Below, piece by piece: positions 1-10,780 of a stretch of 64,000 nt of DNA. The stretch is from Asterella californica (Eukaryota > Streptophyta > Marchantiopsida > Marchantiales > Aytoniaceae), in contig JAYKYS010000001.1 in assembly GCA_036924285.1 (NCBI GenBank), positions 27,527,501-27,591,500 on the forward strand. Direction: 5' to 3'. The notes under the pieces are model-generated. The model worked only from the letters and a program-made list of their open reading frames with translations. It ran no database searches and was not told where the DNA came from. The position numbers were made by a program, and so were the translations under genes. Position 1 is the stretch's first letter, and the number at the start of each line of letters is the position of its first letter.

Positions 1-1635
1 ATTTCTAAAGAGAGTAAAAAATTGAAAATCAAACTTGAGACCTATCCATTCTAATGGAAGAGCGTTCTCGAACATGCTGTCACACGATGGTGAGAAACTT
101 GTTGTCAGAGATCTATATCTTCTATTGTGGCACCCCAAAGTACATGCTCTATGCAGAAGCGCTGCGACTTGCTATCACTATCAGGTACGTTGCAGTTTAC
201 GAGGATGGCAATAGTAGGAGCCTAGGAGGAAGGGCGCGCGGAGAATACTGAGGTCTCTCAATCCGCGTGATTGCTAAGCAGTCGATACATAAGTGCTGGG
301 CTTCGACAAGGACGGTTTTGTTGGACCGGGGACATGTAGTGCGAGCTCATAAACTCCAATGCTGCTGCTGCAGCTCGAGCTGGCTTGCGCATGCTCAAGT
401 TCGAGAATGACTTGGGAGCTGCTTGGGAGTTCTGAACAGGTTTCGGCCAGCTCCAGGGGGCAGAAATATTTTTTGTTTTCAGGAATACTACTGTACTCAT
501 AGCTGAGGGAAGTGGACCACTGTCATATCGAGAGCACAATAACATAATAACATGGAGAATGTACGAATCCAATAACAGCTGCCGAACCTCTGGGGTCAAC
601 CGGGAGTAGATATGTTGGCGGCATGAGACTGTGACTGCTGCGATTGAAGCCTCACGACGGAGAGCCTTACTGTACAGACGTCAAAGTTCTCTTTCAATGA
701 GCATCACTAATCCGTCGTGACATCACTTATCTTCGAGGAGCACTACAGGATGGTCCGGTCCCACTGTGAGATGCCGAAAACTGAAGACGTACACGATCTA
801 CCTAAGCCTCAATCAGAAAGCGTAAAGTGATTGCTAGTTTGAGAGAAAAACAAGCAATCACCCAATACTATCCTACGCCGACGCAGTTCCTTAGATTCTC
901 GTTCCTCGTAAGTCATCAGATGGAGTTCTGTACCTTTACGTCTCCTAGCGGGAGTGGACTTCCGGTCGTACTGAGGAGATCGCTACCACACATACTGATG
1001 GATCTAAGATCTGTCCTAAAGTGGATCTTACGGTTAGCGTGGGATCTTATGAAACTTCCTTCGTTCCGAGGAGAGCAGAACTAACACGCAAACCCGTGCT
1101 GCCCGCGATGATTTGCAACGTCAAACGCACAAGAAGGAAGGAAGAATGTGACAGAGAGGAAGACAGGTAACTCTACTTGGTTTTGTCCCACGATTCGTGA
1201 CGTATCCGTACGGCAGGAGGCCCTCACTGGAATCGATGGATGAGCAATCTACTGACGCGACTGCACGATAAGAATCCTTCCTACTGTCATTCTGCAGTCG
1301 CCATCGGCATAGGTTGGACGAAAATTCTGACAATGCTTACGAGATCCAGGACGGACATAAATACTCATGAGTACCGAGATGGTCTCTGAATACCCTTTGT
1401 TCCAGTTTGGAAAGGGTGATCCGAGATGTACGTCTATCATTGATTCACTATATCGATCCTCACCCGCATGTGCCAGCTGAGTGTAGAAGTACCCGTCAGA
1501 TTCAGTTACATGTACAGACATCATAAGATCAGTCCTCCCAGACACACACGTCCCACCATACAGGACACCGAGACCAGAATCTCATCACCCCCTGGAAACA
1601 CCACGCTCTCATAACCGCGTGATGGTCGGGTAGTT
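1..1635. other. no recognisable gene
   Basis: No open frame here resembles a known family. The longest frames (258-599 and 1249-1545 on the minus strand) have low-complexity, non-domain-like translations and no supporting splice pattern. I see nothing assignable. Confidence 0.5.
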
Positions 1636-1703
1636 ACTCAACGTACAATGTTCTGGGTACTAGCGAACTACTCAACGTACAATGTTCTGGGTGCTAGCGA
1701 AAT
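1636..1703. repeat. 34-bp tandem duplication
   Basis: Two adjacent copies of a 34-bp unit beginning ACTCAACGTACAATG start at 1636 and 1670. They differ at very few positions in a noncoding stretch, which indicates a recent local duplication. Confidence 0.85.
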
Positions 1704-1765
1704 GCATGGATATTTGGATGCAGCGACTCACCTGATAAATCTTCGAACCTCGTCTGAATGAACCA

Positions 1766-1945
1766 CTACAGTCTTGCCAATGAGAAGCTCGCTTACTCGC
1801 TTCACTCGCTACAATCTTCACAATGAGAAGAGACGGCTCCTTCAGTGTATTCGCTTCACTGGACTACAGTCTTGCCAATGAGAAGCTCGCGTACTCGCTT
1901 CACTCGCTCCAATCTTCACAATGAGAAGAGAGGGTTCTTTCAGTT
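1766..1945. repeat. 98-bp tandem duplication
   Basis: Two copies start at 1766 and 1864. Each contains CTACAGTCTTGCCAATGAGA followed by an inner half-repeat ending CAATGAGAAGAGA. The nested structure suggests two rounds of duplication. No coding content was seen. Confidence 0.8.
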
Positions 1946-2180
1946 TCCCTGAAAGACACGTATTTAGGTCCGAGGCATTGAACGCGTCTATACTGTAACC
2001 TTAAATCCTCATCATCAACGGCTAGTATCAGTTGAACAAAGACAAAACAGGAAAGCGGCTGTCTTCTTAGGTCTCAGTCCCTTACCGGCAGGAGTCCCGG
2101 TAGCTACTGCAGTCATAGTTGAAACAAGGGGGCACCGGCAAATCGGGGGCTGAACTGCGTTCTACAGTGTACACTGCAGA

Positions 2181-2314
2181 GCGGGTGAGGCTTCACGAGA
2201 CTGAGGATGTGTGAAGGACGAGTGGCTTCGGGACCGTGGGGAAAAATGCGGGTGAGGCTTCACGAGACTGAGGATGTGTGAAGGACGAGTGGCTTCGGGA
2301 CCGTGGGGAAAGGA
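2181..2314. repeat. 67-bp direct duplication
   Basis: A unit beginning GCGGGTGAGGCTTCACGAGA occurs at 2181 and again at 2248, apparently identical over about 64 bp. The region is noncoding. Confidence 0.9.
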
Positions 2315-2411
2315 CTCCCGCATTTATCGAACTTCGCCTTCGATTGGGTGAAGGCAAATTCCGATCCAGAACAACGTGCTAAGCGAAAATAACAACATCA
2401 AAAGACCTAAT

Positions 2412-2585
2412 AAATGTAATAACAACATTCTGTTATTTACATTACACACGTGTGAACACCCGGGGCTCTTTTCCGAAATAACTCTTATCAGAAATAAATA
2501 ACAACAGGATGTTATTTACATTTTTGCACGCGTGCGAAAATGGGGGCTCTTCTGCAAAAAAAACCTTATCAGAAAATAGATTTAA
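2412..2585. repeat. tandem units with paired palindromes
   Basis: Two 79-bp units each hold two inverted repeats. The first is AATAACA-6 nt-TGTTATT, at 2418-2437 and 2497-2516. The second is a GC-rich palindrome, CACACGTGTG at 2445-2454 in unit 1 and GCACGCGTGC at 2526-2535 in unit 2. Each unit then carries GGGGCTCTT and CTTATCAGAAA. The palindrome bases differ between units but symmetry is kept. No ORF covers the region. It could be a small foldback-type element or protein-binding sites. Confidence 0.7.
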
Positions 2586-3976
2586 ATAACAGGAGGTTGT
2601 TTCTCTATCAGTACTCCAAAAATTTTTGGGTTAAGATTTTCTCTAAATGATTCCGTTTTAAACAGTTTGGTGTTTACATAGTCAATATATGGTACATATA
2701 TTATATACATAATATACATAAATACGTAAAGATATAGTCCAAGAATTTCATTCAAACATAGATTGTCATTCCAGATACTTACCTGTAGTCTGCAGGATTT
2801 ATTTTCCAGGAACAAAAATAATCGAAAAAACTACCAGTTGAAAGCCATTTATTTTTGATCGATTTCTCATCTCAACCAAAGTTTGTTTTCTTTTCCTCTG
2901 TCAAAACGTGACTCTGGATGCATATTCGTCGCTTCCATCTGAAGATGGAAAAGAGATGCACCATAAAGATATTAGGAGGTGTCAAAGAGACTAACCTTAC
3001 TCGAATATTCCTGCTTAGAGGGGGGAGTTTTTAGTTCAGCCAGGATCTGCTGCCGTTTTTTACTTGCCTTTCAGTCGTTTCTGTAGTGAAATTTTTATGT
3101 CAAGAAGTTTAATACTCAAAGAAATAATTCTCTTTCAGTTTCAAAAATAAAAACTATTTTTTCTCAAGATGAATTCTCAATGACACATATGTGCAAAATT
3201 GAATGTATGTGTAGCTTTTTCAATGCTTAAGTATAATCAATTTTTCTTAAATATTCAATTTATATGTATATTTTTCTATAACTTTGAGAGTAGAAACGAT
3301 TTTGGGTTGGGATGAATATGTAATATTAATCACCAAAGTAGTTTTCACATACCGGTTAAATTTCTCAGTTCAGTGAAATAATACTCGGTGACCTTGAGCA
3401 CTTGTAGTCGTACTCAAGGTTTGAACCGTGAAGAACTCAAGTGTCTCCTATTAAGTGATAGTAGCACTAAACGTTTTCTGGGATGTTGAACGACGAATAA
3501 TTTGTTTATAAAATACAAGTGCTTCATTTTAAAAAGAGATCAATAATTCTTGAATATCTATAAATTGTTAAACTAAAAAGTAATAGACTAATCAAAATAT
3601 CAGTTTTCTGAAAGCTAGAGTATGACTACAAGTGCTCCGGGTGAACCACAAAGAAATTATTTTGTGGGTTTGCTTTTATAGAGCTGAGAAACTGTTATAC
3701 CAAAAGTGGTTTTGGTTACTATATCTTCATCCCAACTTGGAAACTGTGAAATAAAAAATAACGATAAAGTTATTCATCAGCTTTACATGTTATGATTCAT
3801 CTCAAAACAAGCCATTGAGTACTAATAGAGAAATGTTAAGATGTAGATTTCTTGCTTTCTTGGAACAAAAGCAATCATTTCTTCATACTGAAAATACACT
3901 AAGAGGAAAAGAGGCTATTCTCTTTCATGGTTTTATACTCATACTCGAGGTCGAAAACCCTATGCATTTTGAATAA

Positions 3977-4340
3977 AACCTGAAATTCAGTGACCTTATG
4001 GCTTGTTAATTCACTTGAGAAAGCTAAATGTCCAAATACCTTAAAAGGAAAGCGGTAGTAATAGTAAATTAAAAAATTAATATACCAATAAACAAATATC
4101 GATTTTGTTAAGACCCTATGCATTTGGTATAAGATATGAAATCAGTGGACCTAGTGGCTTCAAAATTCACTTGGAAAACTAGGTATCCATATACCTTAAA
4201 AGGAAATGTACAGCAATATCAAGTTAAAAGAACAATTAATAAATATCGATTTTCTTAAGACCTTAAGTACTTAGTATAAAAAGCTTGAAATTCAGTGGAC
4301 CTCGTGGCTTGTTAATTCACATGAGAAAACTAAACGTGAG
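3977..4340. repeat. about 150-bp tandem repeat, 2-3 copies
   Basis: A unit containing GAAATTCAGTGACCT, ACCTTAAAAGGAAA and AATATCGATTTT repeats from about 3977, 4137 and 4281 (the last partial). The copies are diverged. No coding potential was seen. Confidence 0.7.
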
Positions 4341-4455
4341 CACCCATCCTACGGGTTACCGTTATGTGTCATGCGAGCAGTGTTACCGGGTGTCCATGTG
4401 AGCGCGCGTTCTATGTGTGACGAATTGGTGTTTAAGTTTGCCTCACGGACCTCAA
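4341..4455. repeat. dispersed repeat, first copy
   Basis: Contains CCGTTATGTGTCATGCGAGC and GGTGTCCATGTGAGCGCGCG. A diverged copy in the same orientation is at about 6130-6235. Both are followed by the same kind of sequence leading toward GTTCCTTC and GTTTCGCTTCTC, so a larger unit (about 4341-4650 and 6130-6520) is duplicated. Confidence 0.7.
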
Positions 4456-5579
4456 AGAATCACCCTTTTCTTACCAAGTGTGCCCATCATCATCCAATTT
4501 GAACTTGATAGAACATCTCGCGCTTCTTGAGGATCAATGAGACTCCCCTTCTCACAACGAAGTTCCTTCATTCTGTAAGAAATATACCTCGTCAAGTTGT
4601 GGTTTCGCTTCTCGGAGTGCAGATTTTCATTGACTTTTGCAATCTTCTTTACGTGTCACGCGTTGCTCAGGATCATCAAAGTGAGGATTTCTCTTGGTTT
4701 TAGTATGCCAAATGGCATTGATATCACTGAAGGCACAAGCTGAAATATCTCGTTATCGCTATTGTGACAATTTTGGTATCTTTCTTTATTCAACGAACAG
4801 CAGGGTAAGGGCAGCGGGATTTGATCTATATTTGATAGCAAATATAGATTGCAAGTGAAAAGTAATCTAAGACTCTGAACCTCTAAAATAAAGTGTCTTG
4901 TGAATAAAAATTTATATTCCATGTCATCGGTATATATATTATGATTTTTTCGAACAATACTTGAAAATATCAATTTTCTTAAAGCTATAGTATGACTACA
5001 AGTGCCCCCGGTGAACCACAAAGACATTATTTTGTGGGTTAGCTTTTATAGAACTGAGAAACTGTTATACAAAAAGTGGTTTTGGTTTTTTGCATAAATA
5101 TTACGCCAAATGGCATTGATACCATTGACGGCACAAACTGAAATATCTCGTTATCGCTATTGTGACAATTTTGAGATCTTTTTTGTTCAGCAAACAGCAG
5201 GGTAAGGCTCAGCGGGATTAAGCGAGGCAGGAGAAACACAACTAGACTAAATATGGTGGATATTCGGTGTTGGTAGTGATTCCTAAGAACCAACCTTCTC
5301 GCTCTCAGCTTGGTGACTCGTGTGGACGTTTGGAATCCTAACTTTACGGCTGCTAGGTCAACCAGGATTCTCACTTGGGAACAACTTATACTTTTGATAT
5401 CTGTTTGTTTGTCCTTTCCCGCAAGTGATTCCAGAGTTGTGTTCAACTTTTGGAGATCTATCTTTCATCGGTTCTGGCAGAAAAATGCATTAACTCTTCC
5501 CGGGGTTAATGCATTAACTCTCTGTTATGACTTTGTTCTGTTCTGACTGCAGTTTCTGTACTACCGTTTACTCCGTCAT

Positions 5580-7760
5580 CCGTCATTTTTGTGTAATCTG
5601 CTTTGGATTCCTACCTATACAAAAAGACAAGAGTTACGGTTAGCGCGCCTCGACTTCGGAACTAAATGTGAACTCTGGAAAGACGAGGCCCTGGTGAGTT
5701 GGAAATATCCAAAAGTTTTAACTTTTCTTGTGCATCTATAGCCTAACCTCTCACTCCTACGTGCTGATGAAGTTCGACCGAGACTGTTTTTTCGTAGATT
5801 GGGACAAAAATTCAACAAGAAACCCTATAAGAACTAGGATCGAAGATAAGAGATGTAACTAGGTTGTATTCAGACTTCTATTGAAGGATTGTGATGAGCT
5901 ATGGAGCCATAAACTTTGCACGAGCATTGATGCATTGAGGCACCGTATGTGGTTGTATCGAGGTTCAGGATGGACGAAGCTCACGCAAGGTTGTTATCAT
6001 TTTCTTGGATAAGTGTAAGTTTTGCATTCACACCTAACCGTCGCTTTCTTTTCTTTTCACTTCTTGAAATAGTTCTCTAGCTTGTAGTCTTAATTTTCCA
6101 CCAGCCTCTATCGTAGAAATGAACTGCGGACTGCCGTTATGTACGAGCACTGTTGTCAGGTGTCCATGTGAGCGCGCGTTCCCTGTGTGACAATTGGTTT
6201 AATTTTAAGTTTGCCTCAGGGTCTTCCCACATGTCACCGTTTGGAAAGGAAAGCCAAGTCTGTTGTTGAATGTTTATGAACCTCCTGCGAGGACGACTAA
6301 CCGCATGTCGCCGCAGCTATGGTCAATCAGGCTGCCAATTACAACTAGCTAATAATCATTTTTTGGGGGTCCACTTCTTAGGAAACCTCACGTTCCTCGA
6401 GGATCTGAATGAGACTGCGATCCTTCTGACAACGATGTTCCTTCGTTCTTGCAGGAAATATACCCTGCCAAGTTCTGGTTTCGCTTCTCAGAGTGAGGAT
6501 TTTCATTGGCTTATGCAGTGTCTCACTCAGGATCAAATCATCATAGTGAAGATTTCTCTTGGCTTTAGTACGCCTACCTATACACAAAGACATGAGTTAA
6601 GAGTAGCCTCGAGGTTCGTTGGAGTTGGAAATGTCCAAAATCTTTAACTGACCACTTTTCTTGTGCATCTATAACCTAACCTCTCGCTATTGCGTGCTGA
6701 TGAAGCCATACAGCAGGTTTAGGTGCATACAATGAGATTTGTGTTCTAGCTGCATACTCGGCTGAGGTATTTGGATATTTCAGTGTACACCTGTCATCAC
6801 TTATAGATGTGTTATATGTGACCTTATATTTCACATTTCTGCATTAGAGAACATCAGGCTTCTAGGCTTCGCTACTTGGGAGTACCATCTCAAGCATTGT
6901 TTCTTTTATGAAACTTTTCTTGGACGTAGACCGTTTGGTTACAGATCTTAGACCTGAAGATAAGCTACCCACACCCACCTTTACTATTCAATACGTATTA
7001 CGTTTGAGGATTGTTTTTAGTGTCTAGGCGTGGTCTGATCTGCCATTCCTATATACAGTTATATACCTTATTATGCCCAAACCCCTCTGATTTACAAAAG
7101 TTCTCAAGTTTGTTCGTTTCTCCTCTTTCCCCTATAGGCCTAACCCTCTCTATTGAGTGTAGATGAAGTCAGAGACTAAGTCGAGGTGCATGGCTACATA
7201 TATTATCAAGATAGCAGGTTGAGGTGCATGCAGCGGGATGTGTGTTCTATCTGCATACTCTGTTGAGATAATTGGATATTTCATTGCACACCTGCTCATC
7301 ACTTATAGATGTGTCCGACACCTTGTGCTCGTTAATTTAATCACTTCCAAAAAAATACTGTATAATGAATAGGTTTGCACTTACCCTCTTAACCCCAAGT
7401 TGTTATTTCTCTGGGTCCTCTTATGCAGTTTGGTTCAAGAGCTTCTGGCATTGTGTATCCGTAGAACAGCTGTATTTCTCAAGTATATATGATATATACT
7501 CATATTTATGCATTAGATCAGAACACTAGAGAACAACTGACTTCTAGAGTGAACTTCAAGCTGAGGTGTCATGACTCGTGACTCGTGACTCGTGAAGTTG
7601 TGAGGGCTCGCACGGAGCTACGCTTGTTATACTTCTCGTCATTATTGTCCAAGATTGTGAACTTCAAGCTGAGGTGTCGTAACTCAAGAGGGTTTGGGTT
7701 CTAGAGTAATATTTCGCATAGAGTTCCACTTGTTGTACTTCTCGTCATTACTGTCCAAGA
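5580..7760. repeat. diverged duplicated noncoding blocks
   Basis: A segment at about 5605-5780 (with CTTTTCTTGTGCATCTATA) recurs at 6560-6710. A segment at about 6712-6815 (AGGTGCATAC...CTTATAGATGTGT) recurs at 7213-7315. A shorter unit, GAACTTCAAGCTGAGGTGTC, occurs at about 7551 and 7658. A microsatellite of ACTCGTG (three units) lies near 7572. No domain-like frame was found. Confidence 0.6.
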
Positions 7761-8030
7761 TTCGCTTCATGTCAGGATGCTGCTGGAACTGAAGCCCAAT
7801 GCCAAATAGAGGTAGAGTTGCTGGGCATCGACGATCAGGACAATAAGAGATTAGCTTCCATCATCTGAAATCGGACTGTGCGTGTACCTGAACTCCGACT
7901 GTGGGTGTATCTTCAAGGAGACTTCAGTTATGTGGTTTAGTTATGTGGATAGTCTGTCTAATGCTACTCCCGTACACTATATCGAAAGGATATAGATAGG
8001 AAAGGTTCACCTGACGAGCTTACTTCTCTA

Positions 8031-8156
8031 TATCCGAAATATGATTTAGAGCAGCTAACGTCGTCTGTTCCTATGATACGATATAGGAAATCTTCACCAA
8101 ACGATTGTAATTCTCTGCATTCAAAGCATGATTTTGAAGAGCTCACATCATCAGTC
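8031..8156 (+). repeat. internal protein repeat in first exon
   Basis: The frame at 8031-8069 reads YPKYDLEQLTSSV and at 8118-8156 reads HSKHDFEELTSSV. That is an 87-nt (29-residue) repeat period, with a weaker third match upstream around 7980. The repeat keeps the frame, as expected for a coding duplication. Confidence 0.6.
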
Positions 8157-10651
8157 CATATGTCAAGTACGAGAGATGTAAGTAACTCATTCTTATTTTT
8201 ATCAATTGTTTTACTTTTGGATAATGAGTTTACTGTCATTTACTTCCGTTTACTTATCGTTTGATCGGGACAAGTTTTTCACAGTACGCAGTGACCTTCT
8301 TACTGTCATTTACTTTCGTTTACTTATGGTTTGATCGAGACAGGTTTTTCACAGTACGCAGTGATCTTCTTACTGTCATTTACTTTCGTTTACTTATGGT
8401 TTGATTGGGACAGGTTTTTCACAGTACGCAGTGGCCTTCTTACTGTCATTTACTTCCATTTACTTATGGTTTGATTGGGACAGGTTTTTCACAGTACGCA
8501 GTGGTCTTCTTACGATGATATTTTCAAGCATCGTGCAGCTGGAAAACGATTGTTGAAAGCTCAGTTCCCAAACGCATTGCGAGATCTCAACAGAGGTCAT
8601 GCTGTAATCCGCTCATGGTTCAAAGATTATGAGAAGGAGAGTTTGTTACATGACATTCTGCATTTAGATTTTAAAATTCAACCTGATATGAAAGCTCTTC
8701 TGAACGATTTCATACAGAGTAAGTTACAGGAGTTGCCACCGTTGGTGTTTGGTAATGAGACAGATACATATACTATGAGATGGAAGCATCATACAATATA
8801 TGTGCACATTATTACTCACAGACAGGAGTTCAAGAAAAGTTTGAAACGCAAACAAGTTTCCTTATCATCAGGTATTGATTCTATTTTTCTTCTGGTAATA
8901 TTGATTATATCCTTCTTGTAAAAGTGCATGCAGGTTGCCTCAAACAGCACATAAGAGTGATATGTGATAATGATGAAGTTTCAGTTTTATTATTGGTATG
9001 GTAGATTCCAAGTAGACCGTTATTTATAAGTACCCGTCAGTTTCAGTGTTCGTTGTCTACTTATTTGAATTTTTGTATCATTATCAGATAAGATACACAA
9101 GGAAGTGAAAGTGCAGAAACAGTGTGATCCTTTGGCGCGATTGATGAATAAACAACCAGAGCTGATGGCTGAGGTATTTAAAGGAGGAAAGATTTCCTTT
9201 TTTGGTCTTAAAGATAGACCTACCTCAGAGCAATTGATCGGTCGTGAGTCTGATTTGCCCAGACAGAAAAATGACAAAGTCAAACTTATTGGAATGGGAG
9301 TTCCTGAAGGTTTGGGACAAGAATTTCCATACGTTACTTTTCTTATTCGAGTGACCCATTTGGAACGGGGCTATTCCAAATCTCCTATAGCTGCATATTT
9401 TCTACCCCACTGTGTTACAACGAGAAATAATCCTTCTCAAGTACATGATCTACAACTGGTACGTGTGTTTATTTTCGTCCGTGATATTTTTGCTCTGTAA
9501 CTTAATGGATGGTTGATATCATATCCATGTAATGTTTTGAAATCGTCATACGGTGCTACTGTACTGTGCAGAATGTTGTGGTCAAAATAGCACCGTCCTA
9601 TGTGCGGCTAGTGACGGAGTCAAATGATTTTGAACTGTTCCATTCTACAACATGGATTACTAAACAGTCTGAGATTTTAGAATCTCCAACTGAAGCAAAC
9701 ATGTGCAGTAATGAGAGTGTTCAGAAATCATCGTTTAGAACAGACTGTACAGAGAAAACCTTACACGCAGAAGGGAGTAGAAAGCTTCGTATGGAACTTC
9801 CTACCAGTGACAATAAAGAGATTTTTTACCATGGGGAGGTTAACGTCTTCCTTCATAGAAGGAAAAAGATTGGAAGTGAAAACTTTGCTCCTGATACATA
9901 TGATCAAGAGAGGAAAGATTGCAGTGAGAATACGTCTCCCACTGTAAATTTGGAAGTTAACTTACCAATCGATCCAACTTCTGAAGTTTCACTGAGGAGC
10001 GCAGATAATGAGTTGGACATCATGAGTCGACCAAAAAGAAGTAAACCATTGACAGAGGTAAGTTTGTTTACGATTGTATCATAGTTATTCTGTTACTGTT
10101 GTATTTTAATTAGTTGGCAAGATTCTAGCAAGTTCATGGTCTTGTACTGTTGTTCATCTGACTTGTTGTCTTGTCTGTTCGGACACAAGCTGTTACAAGC
10201 AAAGCAAAGGGTACTAGTTAATACTCTGCTTATTTTTATGAATTCTTTTAAAGTTCTAGTACTTATTGTATTTTGGGAAAATCTGCAGATTACCAATCGC
10301 ATTAACTTACAGTGTGACACTGTATTTGAGCTTGAGCTTCTCGAGGTATGTCGTTAGTCATGATAGTGATGATGAATAAGCATGACCAGTTGTGTGTAAA
10401 CATCATTCAGTTATCTAAGCACAATCTCACTTCTTGTTTTGTTCTTGCAGAACATCGTGGACAAACTTTCTTCAGATGCATTGAAAATTGCAGCGTTGGT
10501 TCTTGTGGATGTGAAAACAATTGATCAACTCGCCATGAATGTAAACAGTTTTATTGCTCGTCAGAACAAACGCAATACGAGTAAAAAGGTCTTCGTGGGT
10601 CATGCCAAGCATAATCTAGAAAAAAAACTTGAAATGATGGGCGTTAGATGA
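8073..10651 (+). CDS. multi-exon gene of unknown function (about 529 aa)
   Basis: I do not recognise the family. I infer six exons: 8073 (or upstream, open from 7962)-8177, 8502-8871, 9088-9458, 9572-10057, 10289-10345 and 10451-10651. Every junction has GT/AG sites (e.g. GAGAT|GTAAGT, TTGCAG|AACATC) and the exons join in phase, giving 530 codons with the stop TGA. Five phase-compatible introns are hard to get by chance, so this is the best-supported cellular gene here. The product is soluble-looking, with no membrane segment or signal peptide. It has a basic patch (KSLKRK) at the end of exon 2, a central part rich in charged residues and a helical, Lys-rich C-terminus. The first exon holds two copies of a 13-residue motif ending LTSSV, 29 residues apart. 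The true start is uncertain; the ATG at 8073 is the first in the open frame, and earlier exons may exist. Confidence 0.65.
8231..8510 (+). repeat. four 70-bp repeats spanning a 3' splice site
   Basis: Four copies start at 8231, 8301, 8371 and 8441 with only a few differences. Each contains TTACTGTCATTTACTT, then GGTTTGAT, then a pyrimidine run TTTTTC and ACAGTACGCAG|TG. The last copy supplies the inferred acceptor at 8501 of the unknown gene. All four copies therefore carry an equivalent candidate acceptor, inside an intron whose donor is at 8178. There is no spacer diversity, so this is not a CRISPR-like array. Confidence 0.9.
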
Positions 10652-10780
10652 GAAATATCTTATTTTCATCGGAAAAGTAAGAATGATAGATCAAAGATTA
10701 CAGATAGAAAGACAGAACATTAAACTTCTCAAAAAGCTTTTGTAAACATCATTCTCTGTAATCTGATACTAGATCTCTGG

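Larger units (their letters stand above)
3599..5220. repeat. dispersed direct repeats in AT-rich DNA
   Basis: A block of about 115 bp at 3599-3718 (containing TATGACTACAAGTGCTCCGG) recurs at 4968-5085. A second block at 4704-4822 (containing GCCAAATGGCATTGATA) recurs at 5103-5220. The order of the blocks differs between copies, so these look like remnants of an older duplicated noncoding repeat. Frames here, such as 4656-5027 on the minus strand, translate the repeats and are not genes. Confidence 0.75.

Noticed and set aside
8231..8510. CRISPR-like array
   Set aside because: The 70-bp repeats are contiguous with no distinct spacers, and this is a nuclear plant-like sequence.
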